Below are positions 37,560 to 48,699 of a stretch of 64,000 bases of DNA, one piece after another. This stretch comes from Stenopsyche tienmushanensis (taxonomy: Eukaryota; Arthropoda; Insecta; Trichoptera; Stenopsychidae): contig WACJ01000549.1 in the NCBI GenBank assembly GCA_008973525.1, positions 186,001-250,000 on the forward strand. Direction: 5' to 3'. Below the pieces are notes generated by a model. That model was not told the DNA's origin and ran no database searches. It worked only from the letters and a program-made list of their open reading frames with translations. The position numbers and the translations under genes were made by a program. Every line of letters starts with the position of its first letter. Position 1 is the first letter of the stretch.

Positions 37560-40500
37560 ATAAATAAAAAACCCGGTTGAACGGTTTTATTATCGACCAT
37601 AAATATGTGTTTGCATATGTAACGCTTGCAAAGAGTGAGACGTTAATATTGCGCTAATCCTCAAAGGAAGCGGTGTTTCCTCGGGGAAAATTAAGCACAT
37701 CCTCGCGGTGAATATTCATGGGATAAATTGTAAATATTGTCGGGCGTCTAAATTTAGTTGCTAAAGGTCCTAAGCAAATAGGCACTATGGAATTTCATTC
37801 GTTACTGCTATCAATTATTCAAGCAAATTGATATTGAATTCGTTCAGAATGCTCGTAACAAAACAACGGCAAATGAGGGTAGTGAGCTTGAATTAAGAAA
37901 ACGACGTTATTAAAAAAACGTGTAAAATACTCCGACGACGTGATTTTTTTGTGGCAAGGGTGCGTCATATTTGATATTGTTTTATGGTTCAATTAAGTTG
38001 AGTAATACACGACGAGGAGATTAAATTACAGAGCTTGGTACTAAGTTGTACCTTTTTTTGTTGCAGTGCGATATTGTTTCAAATGAACGGAGTATGCACG
38101 TTTAGGGGAGGGTCAGGATGGCAAGCGTTTAAGGGTAGAAGTGGTATTAACGGAAGTGGTTCATTACTGAGAATTGATGGGTCGCTGAGTTTCATATTGC
38201 CAACAGGTTTCATCTAATGTATGTTAATAATGTATACGTTGACAATATGCTTTAATTAATAAAGTCTTAAGGAGATTACAGCCGACGGTTATTGTGACAT
38301 TGAGAGGTATCGATTGGGTGATATTGCTTTAACACAATATCAAATATGTACACATCTGCAATGAAGCTTTAACCATATCCTAATATTAAGCTTAAGGCTC
38401 GATTTCAAATAAATGCTTCTTACAGAGAATAATTCACATGTCAGAAATAGATAATTGAGGTATTTGAGGAAAAATATATGTAATCATATTTGTTTGCCTT
38501 TCTTGAATTTTACTCTAAAGTATAAAAAAAAGATCAATATATTAATTAGAAACACTCTTTGACACTATTGTATATCTGGTGAACTGTTTATGGAAAAACT
38601 GTGGATTTCATGTACATTTTGCATACGAACAAGTTTGGATTAGATTGACGAAATAAGAATTTGATATTAAACTATATGATTTGAGGATCTTTTTAAATAA
38701 TTTGATAGTGTTCAACCGATCCTTTTTTTGTATGAGGAATTTGTCCCAAAGAATGTCGTGCAAAAACAGGGAAAATCACATCAAAATATAAAAATATTTT
38801 TGATACATAAGCTTTAAGAATTTCAGAATACACAAAAATGCCATTTATGACTCAATATAGACTGAAATGCAAAAAAAAATCATAAATAAAACACACTCAG
38901 TATCTTTAGATATTATGTGCCTTTGGGATTAAATTTATAGGAGATATGGTTGTCGATCACATTTAAAAACACAAAAATAACAAATGGCCCTATCAAAAAT
39001 AGATACATAGGAGGCAAAAATTTCAATATTCGTACACGAACATCAATCCGGAACATCCTCCCTCCATTAACTCAGGCCTAGACTTTTGGCGTCTGCCAAT
39101 AAGTCTGCTATCATTTAGAATTTAAGACAAATCGGAGAGCTTACTACGGTGGCATCCATAGAACATAACTTTTCTAATGATAAAATAGATAAAGCTAACA
39201 ATAGACATGTTCATGCCCTCCTAGGTTCAATTTCATTGATTTTATCATAAAGAGGTCCAAATTTTGATCTCACCAACAATTATTTATTTGCTAATATTTT
39301 TAGCAGGTCCAATATAACATCGATTAACATAATTCATCAAATTATACTCGAACCCAATTAATAATCTGTGTCTTTATTGATAGTTGTTATGTGATATTTG
39401 ACGCATGGTGATGAAAAATTAAATACTTTCTCAATTTTTCAATTATTAAAACAGAAAGATGGGGCAATATTTTAACAACGATATTCATCGCTACCATATG
39501 GGGCCATAGTGAAGGATGAATAAGACGTTTCCCGTTGCCTCCCATACATAGTTAAGTTAGATTCGAATTCCTTTTATAGATATCCTAGATAGGAGATAAT
39601 CTATGAATGAGCAATAAATTTACCATCATGCATTCATCTCATCAGTATTTACATATTCAGATCTAAGAAATCAGAGTTAATCTGATAATCTGGAATTGAA
39701 TCCAAATTGTTATAATAAGAACCCATGACACAAATAATTTGTTATTTATAAAACTCCATATAGCAAATAAAAAGAAATGGAATCCATCCCGAATTTTCGA
39801 GCATGTGTTGAAGTATCGATGAAAAGATTTTCGTGACAAAAAATTTAATTTTCCATTTTACCTCACTGTTTTTCACTCAATGCCAGTTTCATTCAATATT
39901 ACAAGAAAAATATATTAAGGTTCTGAAAGCATCTGCTTACTCCCAGTGATATTTTTCAGGAAACAAATGTCACAAATCCAATTTAACTTTTTTATTTATA
40001 TATTCGTTTTAATATCTAAAGTTTGTATTCCTTTTCGTCCTTTTCGTATTGTAAAAATTAAGACTAAGCAGCACATTTGCTTCAATGGCGCGCACAGTAT
40101 TGATAATCGATACTTTTACTTCACTGCCTTTAATATTTTTATGAAAAACTAATTTTCTTTCAAACAAACATTTTTTTATATTTATTCACAATCTAGATTA
40201 TTACAAACGCATATTTTTAAAAGAGCCAAACGTTTTATTTCAATGGATCCTTTGATGCCGACTGTTTAAAACTTAATAGCTCGATTTAAAGCATTCGATA
40301 TACTTTGAAAGGACACAAATCCATGAAAATGGATAAATTATGCAATCTTTTAATATTCCAGCCTATCTGCTAGGCAAATACTGTGAAAAAACATATGCGT
40401 TCGAAGAGACGAATAAATATTTTCATAGGAGAATACATTAAAGGCTTAAGGATAATATCTGAAGATGCTTTCACTTAAATGGACGATTTATAAGACCTTG

Positions 40501-41020
40501 CGTCAAAAAAATACATTTTGCTTTTAAAAGTTCCATAAATCATGTGAGAGATGTTTTAAACGTCACTATTGTTATAATCCCACAGATTTTTACACACAAT
40601 CCGATTAAAGCATATATTTGCCAGAAAATAAAATCAATCCAATCAATTCTGTGGTATCACAATGGAAATTCTATTTTTTTGAGCAGACTTGCATCAAACA
40701 CGCCTCCGTTAATCTAAATGCAAATATTGTTCTTTTCATATAGACAATGTCAATAAAACGTATGTGAATAAAAACACGTGTATCAGTTTCATTATTGTGG
40801 AGATATTTCAGTTTTACCACTAAAGCTGAAAAGTTTATTCAACACTCGTAGACAAAAAACATCATTTTATTTCGTATAAACAAGTTTGTATTTAATATTG
40901 GTTGGTCTTGCGTTTTGAAAATGTATGTCATAAAATCGCATAAAAATATAGAATTCGATATGTTTAACTGCTAAGAAGAGAACAGCTTTCTGTCATCATT
41001 CTACTAAATTTTTCAATATC
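37560..41020. other. Non-coding stretch, island at its left end
   Basis: 37,560-38,220 is GC-richer than the surroundings, with one 60-codon plus-strand frame of no known domain that is rich in Gly and Ser (38,035-38,217). The rest is AT-rich and no gene or element was recognised. Confidence 0.35.
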
Positions 41021-41030
41021 AGTCTCAAGT

Positions 41031-41118
41031 AGGGAAGCCAATCCCGGTATCCCGGACAGTTTTAGATGCTCACGAATCTCGGGATTAGTAAACGTAATCC
41101 CGATAAATTCGGGAATGA
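41031..41118 (+). repeat. hAT-type terminus (TAGGG..CCAATCCCGG)
   Basis: Starts near TAGGGAAGCCAATCCCGGTA and continues with repeated ATCCCGG/CGGGATT words. This closely resembles the 5' ends of a widespread arthropod hAT group as I remember it. The hAT transposase tail at 41,582-41,692 may belong to the same, internally deleted element. Confidence 0.5.
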
Positions 41119-41208
41119 AATTTTTATCTAACAGAAATCATACACCTCACCATCACGATGAGGGCTAATTAATCGAGACATTCTCGCCGAAATCTGGACG
41201 CTTGGAAA

Positions 41209-41262
41209 CAGTGGTGTAACTACTAATTGGCGAGCTTAGGCGACGCCTAGGGGCCGTAACTG
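41209..41262 (+). repeat. Second hAT-like terminus (CAGTGGTGTAAC)
   Basis: CAGTGGTGTAACTACTAATT followed by GGCGACGCCTAGGGGCC resembles hAT ends of the CAGTGGCGTA type. It lies inside the region bounded by the other hAT terminus and tail, so either the second element inserted there or two remnants lie side by side. No matching second end was found. Confidence 0.4.
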
Positions 41263-41581
41263 TCTAATCTATGTATAAATTTATATAGTACATATATGTT
41301 TTTCAAATTGTTGTAATAACCTCTCACCACCGGTGATGTATTTACTACACCTCGACTCTAATAATGGGAATATCGATATGAAATATAATAGATACGGAGT
41401 TCAGAATTTTTGTATTCCTCCGTAATATAATTACGAATCACATCAAAGTATTATAGTTTATAAATATTCATCTGCAGCAACGGAAATAAATCATTTTTTG
41501 GAAAATCGGGAATTTTGCGAGTTTTAGTTCGTGTCTTAGCAGAAAGGAATTTTATCAGTCACATTGATGGTTTTATATGAA

Positions 41582-41692
41582 AATGGGGGCTCATGCGGTC
41601 ATCAACACGAACTAGCATTTAAATATCTTATGATACCTCCAACGAGTGTGGAGGCTGAGCGTGCATTTTCAGGCAGTAAGTTGCCTGGCTTC
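41582..41692 (+). pseudogene. hAT transposase C-terminal dimerisation-domain fragment
   Basis: The frame reads HELAFKYLMIPPTSVEAERA, then FSGSKLPGF and a stop at 41,693. The stretch L-x-IP-x-TSV-x-x-ER-x-FS is the signature of the hAT C-terminal dimerisation domain. Nothing of the zinc finger or catalytic core was found upstream, so only the tail remains. The sequence right after the stop (KLRSR-like region in relatives) is lost to a frame break. Confidence 0.75.
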
Positions 41693-41699
41693 TAAAATA

Positions 41700-44450
41700 G
41701 ATAAAATTCTTTCGCCTTCAAATTATTTTTAATATCATGGACTCCTGAGCTATTAATTATGGTTAAACAAGCTTAGTTGACCAGATCCCAATTGTTTGAT
41801 GAAGATCATTATCCAATGTTTGAGGTCCCTCAATTCCCCATACCCATTTAAGATTTTTATTAATCCACATTTGATGCAAACTGATCATAAAATAGTCTCA
41901 AAATTTTGATAACTTTGGTGATAAAATATTCTCTACTGTACGCAATGTACGAAATCTCCACAGGAAACTTTTCTAGGGAAAGGATTTTTCATGTGATGGT
42001 TTTTTACTGCCTTTCATAAACGCACTTAAGATAAGATAGGATTATTACAATAGTAAATTTCGATAGGAAAGGATTTATGAAAATATTTACATTTTGCAAT
42101 TACAATCCTTCACAAATGGCTTTGCATGACTACTAATCGTCTCGGAATTTAATTTTTCAGGAAATCAAGCTAAACTCGACTCGAAATGAACGATTAGAAA
42201 TAAATATGATGTTAGTACGATAGTTTTTCAAAATCTAGATTTTAATCCAAACCATAATAATGAATCCAAGATCTAAAACACTTTATCGACATTTTTTGAT
42301 AATAAACGCGTCGAAGAAAAACTAATATAAATATTTCTTTAGATAAATTTGAAAAATTATAATTCAAACGCGATATTTCTGAAATTAAAGATCGCAATAT
42401 AAAGCATATTTTTGATTTTTTTATTGCTCAAACTTATCTTAAAATTTTATATTTTAATATATTTGAATTATAGTTCAATAGGAAATTGACCACAATACCA
42501 AAACGTTTGACTACCACTGACGTAAATAGTACAATGGAATGATATTATCTATAAAAATATTTGAATTGAATATTAACATAAATCAAATTATTTTGGTTAT
42601 GGGCTTCAGTACTAAGTTGATCCTACATTTTAACTAAGGGTTTGATATAAGAGTACATTTAGCGCTGAAATTATTTTATGTCTTTCTGATCTAAGATTTA
42701 GATTTCAGACAAGTTTAGAGTTAACGTGTCGCTAATATAAAATGAAAAGAAAGCCTTTTAAAAACAGGGACAATTTCACACCCAGCTTTCTTATCTATTT
42801 TCTCCAATGACCTCATTTTAATCTTCCACATATGTTATAAAATTATGTGTAAAAATGAACAAAAAAACGCCAATAATATAAACTTATCTACCCTAATTAC
42901 ATACTTCCCTAAGGCGAAGCCTATTTATCAGATTATATACGTTATCTTCAATCAGCTATCTCGACAACTTTCTACTTTTCTTCTTGAAATTAGTATCTAA
43001 ATCGAAACGAGTTTCTTTTAGTTATATCTGATGATTATGAAAGAATTTCATTAAATATTGTTTTATGTCATGATCTTAATAAAAGATCTATTCTAAAAGA
43101 TTTGATAAAAACTAGCTGAACTATTAGTATAAAATATCGAGTATAAATCCAAAATAAGAAAAACACTTAAAAGTACATAATTGATTTGCAATACTATACT
43201 TTTAAAAAATTATTCGATTTTTTCTTTTATCTTTTCTTACAATTTAAAATAACCTTATTCCAGTTTAACCGTACGTCAAGATAATCGTTATCTTCTATAC
43301 CGCGGAAAATCTCTTATGGCGATCGCTTATATCCGATAACAGGTTTGCCACTATAAGATGGAGATTTATTAAATATATATTTAATATATATTAAATTCTC
43401 AGTAGCATGATTTTTTTAAAAATATTTTCCATAGTAATAAATTGTTAACTTGTAGGAATATTCTTTGAACTACAAATTCGATTTTATTGCGTGATTGAAA
43501 GTGGATTTAAATTGGACAATAAAATGCCGATATGATGAGGACAGAAATATGCTGTTAGGGCATATTTTTATTGGGTCGTCCTCCCAATATGCGAATATTT
43601 CCTTTAACCCTAAATATAATAGTTCGCATAACAAATACACGAAATATAACAAACTTAAAATATTTGCTGTCACATATTTAAGTAATTGTTTTCGTTCTTT
43701 GGATAGATCTTTCATCTGGTAGATGAGACATGCCCTCCGGAGGGAGCTACATCTTTTATGAAAATACCATATGAATATTTAAGGCAGATCTACCTGAAAA
43801 TTATGATATGTACGCTTAAAATGTACGTTTTCAAAAATATCGCCTATGAAATATAAATACAAGCGTCAAACGAGTACGTCTTTTCAGGCCCAAGGAAGTA
43901 GTTACGGATGAGTTCTGACCTGAATATGAAAGAAACCCATTACGGGAGAAAATGCATCCGTTTCTTTTAAAGCCTTTTAGGTCACACTTTTATTTGACCT
44001 CGCATTTTCAAAAAAAAATCACAAACGGCTCAAAACACTCATCAAATATTTTTCGCAATACATTTTCCGGGTTGTATTCGGTTAAATTTCAATAGAGGGC
44101 ATTCGCTCTGAGCACATTTGTACTTTCTCGTATACATCATTTAGGGGGGATAAAATAAAATGTACGCTCATAAAACATAATGAATTTTCATGAGCCATAA
44201 ATTATGCTTTCAAGATTTTAATTAAGCATGTTCAGAATTTAACGAGGGAGTAAAGTTTTGCTTAGGCGAAAAATAGCTTCCACCACAATATGATGCACAT
44301 CTGGGGGTGATCATTGAAAGTCTTTTTTTTTTATTTAACCACATTAAATATAAAATATTTCTTATACAACTTTCAACATTCACAATATATCCGGATATAA
44401 GAGTCTTTATTAAAGCTTATTGTAATATATACAGATATCATATCAAATTA
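41700..44450. other. AT-rich non-coding stretch
   Basis: No gene was recognised. At 43,373-43,395 there is a TTTAATATATATTAAA-type palindrome. At 43,470-43,722 open frames of 75-81 codons oppose each other on the two strands and are not accepted as genes. Confidence 0.4.
43305..43342 (+). repeat. Dispersed repeat R2, copy B
   Basis: Matches 27,871-27,907 with about six substitutions; contains CTCTTATGGCGATCGC and TATCCGATAACAG. Probably a transposon end. Confidence 0.55.
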
Positions 44451-44458
44451 TAATATGT

Positions 44459-44560
44459 TTTTACTCATTCCGATCCGCTCACTTAAAAATGCATGTTTTG
44501 AAGTTTAAGCATTCGACGCACAAAAAATTATACAAAACTGCTATATGTCCTTTTATAGTT
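44459..44560 (+). repeat. TTAA-type terminus variant (family R1 end)
   Basis: TTTTACTCATTCCGATCCGCTCA resembles the R1 termini at 16,626 and 59,091, with TTTA in place of TTAA. Following similarity is weak. Confidence 0.35.
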
Positions 44561-45299
44561 TCGTCGAAAGATGATGTTACACATATTTATGATTTTGCTA
44601 GATTATTGAAATTTTAAAATCGAAAAAATCAAAACAACATTTTTTTGCTCTGTTTTTCATGACTAACCCTGAAAAATCTCTTTTATAACATTGGATTAAT
44701 CACATTTTGTATTGTATCACACTCATATGTATATTTAAAAAAATAACGATTTTATTGGCGTGATAAAGTGAGATGGCCTTGTGATTATTTTTGGCGAAAT
44801 TTTTTTTCGAACGAAGCACTGAATTTAAAAATAAAATTTAATAATTTGCACACGTTGTTCAGCACTATAACCTTCCATCATAATTTGGCATATATTATTA
44901 AATAATTCACAATCAATTTGATGGATGTTGTTTTAACAACACAGCTACTATAATCTAACAAATTTAGAGCGTCTCTATTGAAATTCCCTACTAAATTATT
45001 ATACTTCTTATTATAAATTATACTTCTAGCCTCATATAACACGGATTTGGTTACACGATTTTTTTGCAAAAGCATACAACCGTGTGTTTTGAAATTCAAT
45101 TACATTTCTAAGTACTGTTGAATTAGGAGTTGTAAATGTGAATTTTACTGAAGTTTTAGAGTAGGGCTTATAAAATATAAAATAATTTATTCGCGCAGTC
45201 ATAGGAACAAAAGTTATGAAATAAAAAGAAAAGTATGGTTTCGTGACCGAATTTTTTTTAAGTCTTTAGGGATTGTCATGTTTTCTTTATTTATGAGGC

Positions 45300-46260
45300 C
45301 ATCTTTAAAGGGGGTTCGGTCGGACTTTCGGAGTGATTTTTGTGCGAAATCGTATTAGAATATTTTACTCGGTGCCTCCCGAGCAAAAGTTTATTTGGAA
45401 TTTTTCATTTGGATGTATTAAGGTATACGATTTGGAGCACTTAGAGGGGATGAAATGTTATTGTTTGAGCGGTATAATTTTTATTTTCAGACCTTTATTT
45501 CTCGAGCGTCGCGTCTAGAAGTGAGGCCGTTTTTTTATAGGTCGTAAAGAAATCATGAAAATATCATTGTTCAAATGATTTTGTTTTGTTTGCGGAGGCA
45601 TACGAGCGCCCCTAGAGCCGGATTCAATCCTCAGACCCATCTTTGTTTGAAGTACAAAAACAAACTAATAAATCTTAAGGGCGCTCGATATAACGTCTAC
45701 GCTGCGGATATTACGGCAGGTCTGGAAAGAAAAGAACTCTGAAAATCTTGTCTCGTCCGAGTCCTTTCTACGTCTCCACGTGCGAAGAAAAGCCATTAAG
45801 CGAACAAAAGGCTGATGCAAATTATCTCTTTGAAGTCAAAGTCATTCAAATTGCCTGAACGATGGAAAGGTGAAATATTCCTATTTCGCAATTTTCGTCT
45901 ATCCTTAGACTGGGTGTTTCTTTGCTACATTATTATGGCACTGTCAAATATGTGTATGCATGCTATTTGACGTTAACAATATCGGTTTTTCCGGTGGATT
46001 TCACATCGGAGTGTCAGCTCCGAGAGAGGCAAAATTTAATATACCTTATGATCAGATATCCTTAGAGGGCTGGCACGTGTTTGAATATCTTAAAAAATAA
46101 GGAAAGAAAAAATAAAAACGTCTCATAATTCATGAAGTGTGCTCATAACCACGTATACGCTCTTATGAGAGTATTCAAATAAACGTCATGCACTTGATAG
46201 ATGACGTTCACGTTCCTTCCGAGGATTCCATTATTTAAAAAGATCGCCTAAAAAACTACT
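45300..46260. other. GC-richer island without recognised gene
   Basis: Nearly 1 kb of visibly higher GC. The plus-strand frame at 45,333-45,518 (61 codons) and others show no domain. It may be one of the conserved non-coding elements suspected across the window. Confidence 0.3.
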
Positions 46261-47004
46261 TTTATTCATTGAAGAGGTGTCCTAGTTTGGCCGGAGAAAA
46301 TTAATCGTATCATCATTCAACGGTCAAAAGCTCTATCGATCGAATCTTTTACTTACTCTCTCCATTTGCCGACTTTGTATGAAGCTAATAAAAAAGAAGA
46401 CTCAAGCATGAAGCGCAGTAGTGCTTGTCGGGAGAAAATCGAAGATACTGTTACAAGAAGTTGCACACAATAATTAAATTTTGTAGCTGAAAGAGTCTAT
46501 TAACTATTTTCAGCGTCGTTAATGTATTTCTTTTGTCCTATTTTATGCACTTTTGAGAGGTTTTTAATTTATGTGCATTCATTATACCTCAAAAGAGAAC
46601 GAAATAAAAAGCTTATATAATTACAATCATTTGTACGTACAGAACAAAAGCCTAGGAAAAAAAGGGAACACTTTAATTATATCAATACTACCGTTTTCTA
46701 TATATTAACTATCTTTTGGTATTACAGCAAAAAACTGACCAAAGGATTTCACCTCTTAAAATGAATTACATTTTTCACCAACGAGAAAATTTTGCAAGGA
46801 TCGGAAAAGATGGTATTCACTCGGTGCTAACATTTCAAAACTTTCAATATAAAGTCATTTTTTGTGTGACAACTTCAACATATGATGGCATAAAAAACAC
46901 CAAATGGGATAGTTTTATAATAAACTCTTGCTCTTATCTATCGAAATATTCACAGTATTTTTAGACATTTATTGTTTCATTTGATTTTAAAAATGCTTAA
47001 TACA

Positions 47005-47205
47005 TTAAGGCATTATATCCCACCACACATATATTATAATATTATATTTTTCTGATGCAATTCTCCTTTGGGGATAGAAAAGGTACTGCTTGTTTGGAGG
47101 TTGATCAATGTCTTTTTCTTGTAGTATTATTTTAACATATAGAGCCCATTTCTCGTCACTTGTTACAATGTGACCCAAAAATGATTCCATTTGTCTGGCG
47201 AGCAA
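47005..47205 (-). pseudogene. mariner transposase fragment of another lineage
   Basis: Reads LARQMESFLGHIVTSDEKWA, then LYVKI, QPPNKQ, and IIIYVWWDIMP. The block HIVTSDEKW contains the first catalytic Asp with Ser in place of the usual Gly; YVWWD is the next conserved strand. The frame is open for about 65 codons, starting from a non-ATG codon. Neither the DNA-binding half nor the second and third Asp blocks were found. It lies in opposite orientation to the mariner at 47,370 and is a different subfamily. Confidence 0.8.
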
Positions 47206-47369
47206 ATATCCTCATATATTACGCATATTTGATAAGTTGTTCTAGTGATACATCATATGGTCTCTAAATGAACGAGCTTTGGCATAATTTCCATATTATA
47301 GAAGTATCTTAAAACGTTTAATTTATCAATATTCAATCTGCATACAAGATCTAGTAAGATCATAAGTTC

Positions 47370-47880
47370 TAATCATAGCCATGGTCGAAGAAAACCCGCG
47401 ATATACTGTTCGCGAAATAGCTAATGAGTTAGAAATTCCACGAACATCCGTCCATAATCATCTGACAAAATTGGGCTACATCAATCGTTCAGATGTGTGG
47501 CTTCCTCATGAACTGACTGACTCAAATAAACTTCAGCGTATTTCAACATGAGATCTTCTTCTCTAACGATAATAGCCAACCTTTTTTGAAGAGACTTGTT
47601 ATTGGAGATGAAAGTTGGATACTCTATGAGAATATCCTACGTAAACGGTTTTGGACCAAGGGTACAGAAGCTTTAACTGTAGCTAAACCTGGCCTACATC
47701 CAAAAAAAGTTTTGCTATGCATTTGGTGGGACTGGAAGGGGGTAGTATATTATGAGCCACTTTAGCAAGGTGAAACGATCAATTCAACAAAATATTGTTT
47801 TCAACTAGACAATCTAAAGGATGCAATTGCCAGAAAACGGCCAGAATTAGCGAACAGACGAGGCGTTGTTTTTCATCACG
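47370..47880 (+). pseudogene. mariner transposase fragment, sister copy of the 31-kb element
   Basis: Starting at CTAATCATAGCCATGG, this copy parallels the 31-kb remnant on the opposite strand and is close to it in DNA sequence: AMVEENPRYTVREIANELEI, PRTSVHNHLTKLGYINRSDV, WLPHELTDSNKLQRIST, then a stop, a 2-bp loss, VIGDESWILYENI, LHPKKVLLCIWWDWKG and VVYYEPL, followed by the same TAG as in the 31-kb copy, and ends in RRGVVFHH, just at the second Asp. Both copies begin at nearly the same place in the gene. No terminal repeat was found at either edge. It breaks off at 47,880, directly against a 72-bp duplicate of its own interior. Confidence 0.88.
47554..47625 (+). repeat. 72-bp direct repeat, unit 1 (inside mariner)
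   Basis: Runs from TCTTCTTCTCTAACGATAAT to GTTGGATACTCT. It is repeated at 47,881-47,952 with one substitution (G to T). Confidence 0.95.
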
Positions 47881-47952
47881 TCTTCTTCTCTAACGATAAT
47901 ATCCAACCTTTTTTGAAGAGACTTGTTATTGGAGATGAAAGTTGGATACTCT
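47881..47952 (+). repeat. 72-bp direct repeat, unit 2 (at mariner breakpoint)
   Basis: Duplicate of 47,554-47,625, joined exactly where the mariner copy breaks off after TTTCATCACG. It is 71 of 72 identical, so the duplication is much younger than the decay of the mariner itself. Confidence 0.95.
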
Positions 47953-48145
47953 CGCCAACCACCATCGCAATACAATATGGGTGAATTTGATTACATTAGG
48001 CTTGTTATTTTCCTTCAAATTTATTTGCATATGTCGATGATTTAAACTGGATTTATATTACATTATAATACTCTCAAAATCACAAAAAAAAATATTTTTG
48101 GCAAACACTAGGCGACTTTTTTGTTATTGATACACGTGTCTTTAA

Positions 48146-48688
48146 TCAGATGGGAAGGGCGCATTCCCGAGGATATTCATATTTCTCGGGGTTGAATCTA
48201 TTTTTAGTTGAGAAAATGAAAAATAATATCTTCAATGGCCGTGAAACTTCCTTTGTGCGACCCACAAGCAAGATTAATACACGGTTTCTCTTAAAACAGG
48301 GAAGAAAAACGTTTCGGAAGAGACACAGCCATAAAGTCTGAATGTCACAGTCGAAGAGAAAAAGGAAGTAATTACAATGAAATTCTAGAGCGTAACCTCT
48401 TTTAATATCGGCAAAGCTCGCTTGCAATGTTTGCCTTTGGGGCGTGTGCTTTTGAATCACGTATGTGGACGGACGACAAAGCTCGCCGAGGTGCGACGTG
48501 AGGACACAACTATAATACATCAAATAGATAACTCTAGTCAACTGTAAAAAAAAGCACATATCATCACGCCCCATTGTGCTTTTATTCGACGATTGTAAAA
48601 TTTTCACCCGGCCATTCAATACACAATAAAGTAAACGACCTATTGGTACGGTTCGTCCGGCGTGAAGTAGACGTATTCCGGGTACCAT
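48146..48688 (-). other. Longest open frame in window (180 codons), unrecognised
   Basis: The frame starts with ATG at 48,688 and is open for 180 codons. The product is rich in Leu, Phe, Cys and Arg, and has one hydrophobic stretch (LEFHCNYFLFLFDCDIQTLW) and no motif I know. The region is GC-richer than its flanks, which lowers stop frequency, and a 63-codon frame opposes it on the plus strand. It could be a chance frame, an exon of an unrecognised gene, or a transposon relic. No splice sites, poly-A signal or homologous second copy was seen. Confidence 0.25.
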
Positions 48689-48699
48689 AAAAGGAAATT

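Noticed and set aside
43470..43722. Opposed frames of 75 and 81 codons
   Set aside because: Mutually antisense, no domain, no splice sites; treated as chance.
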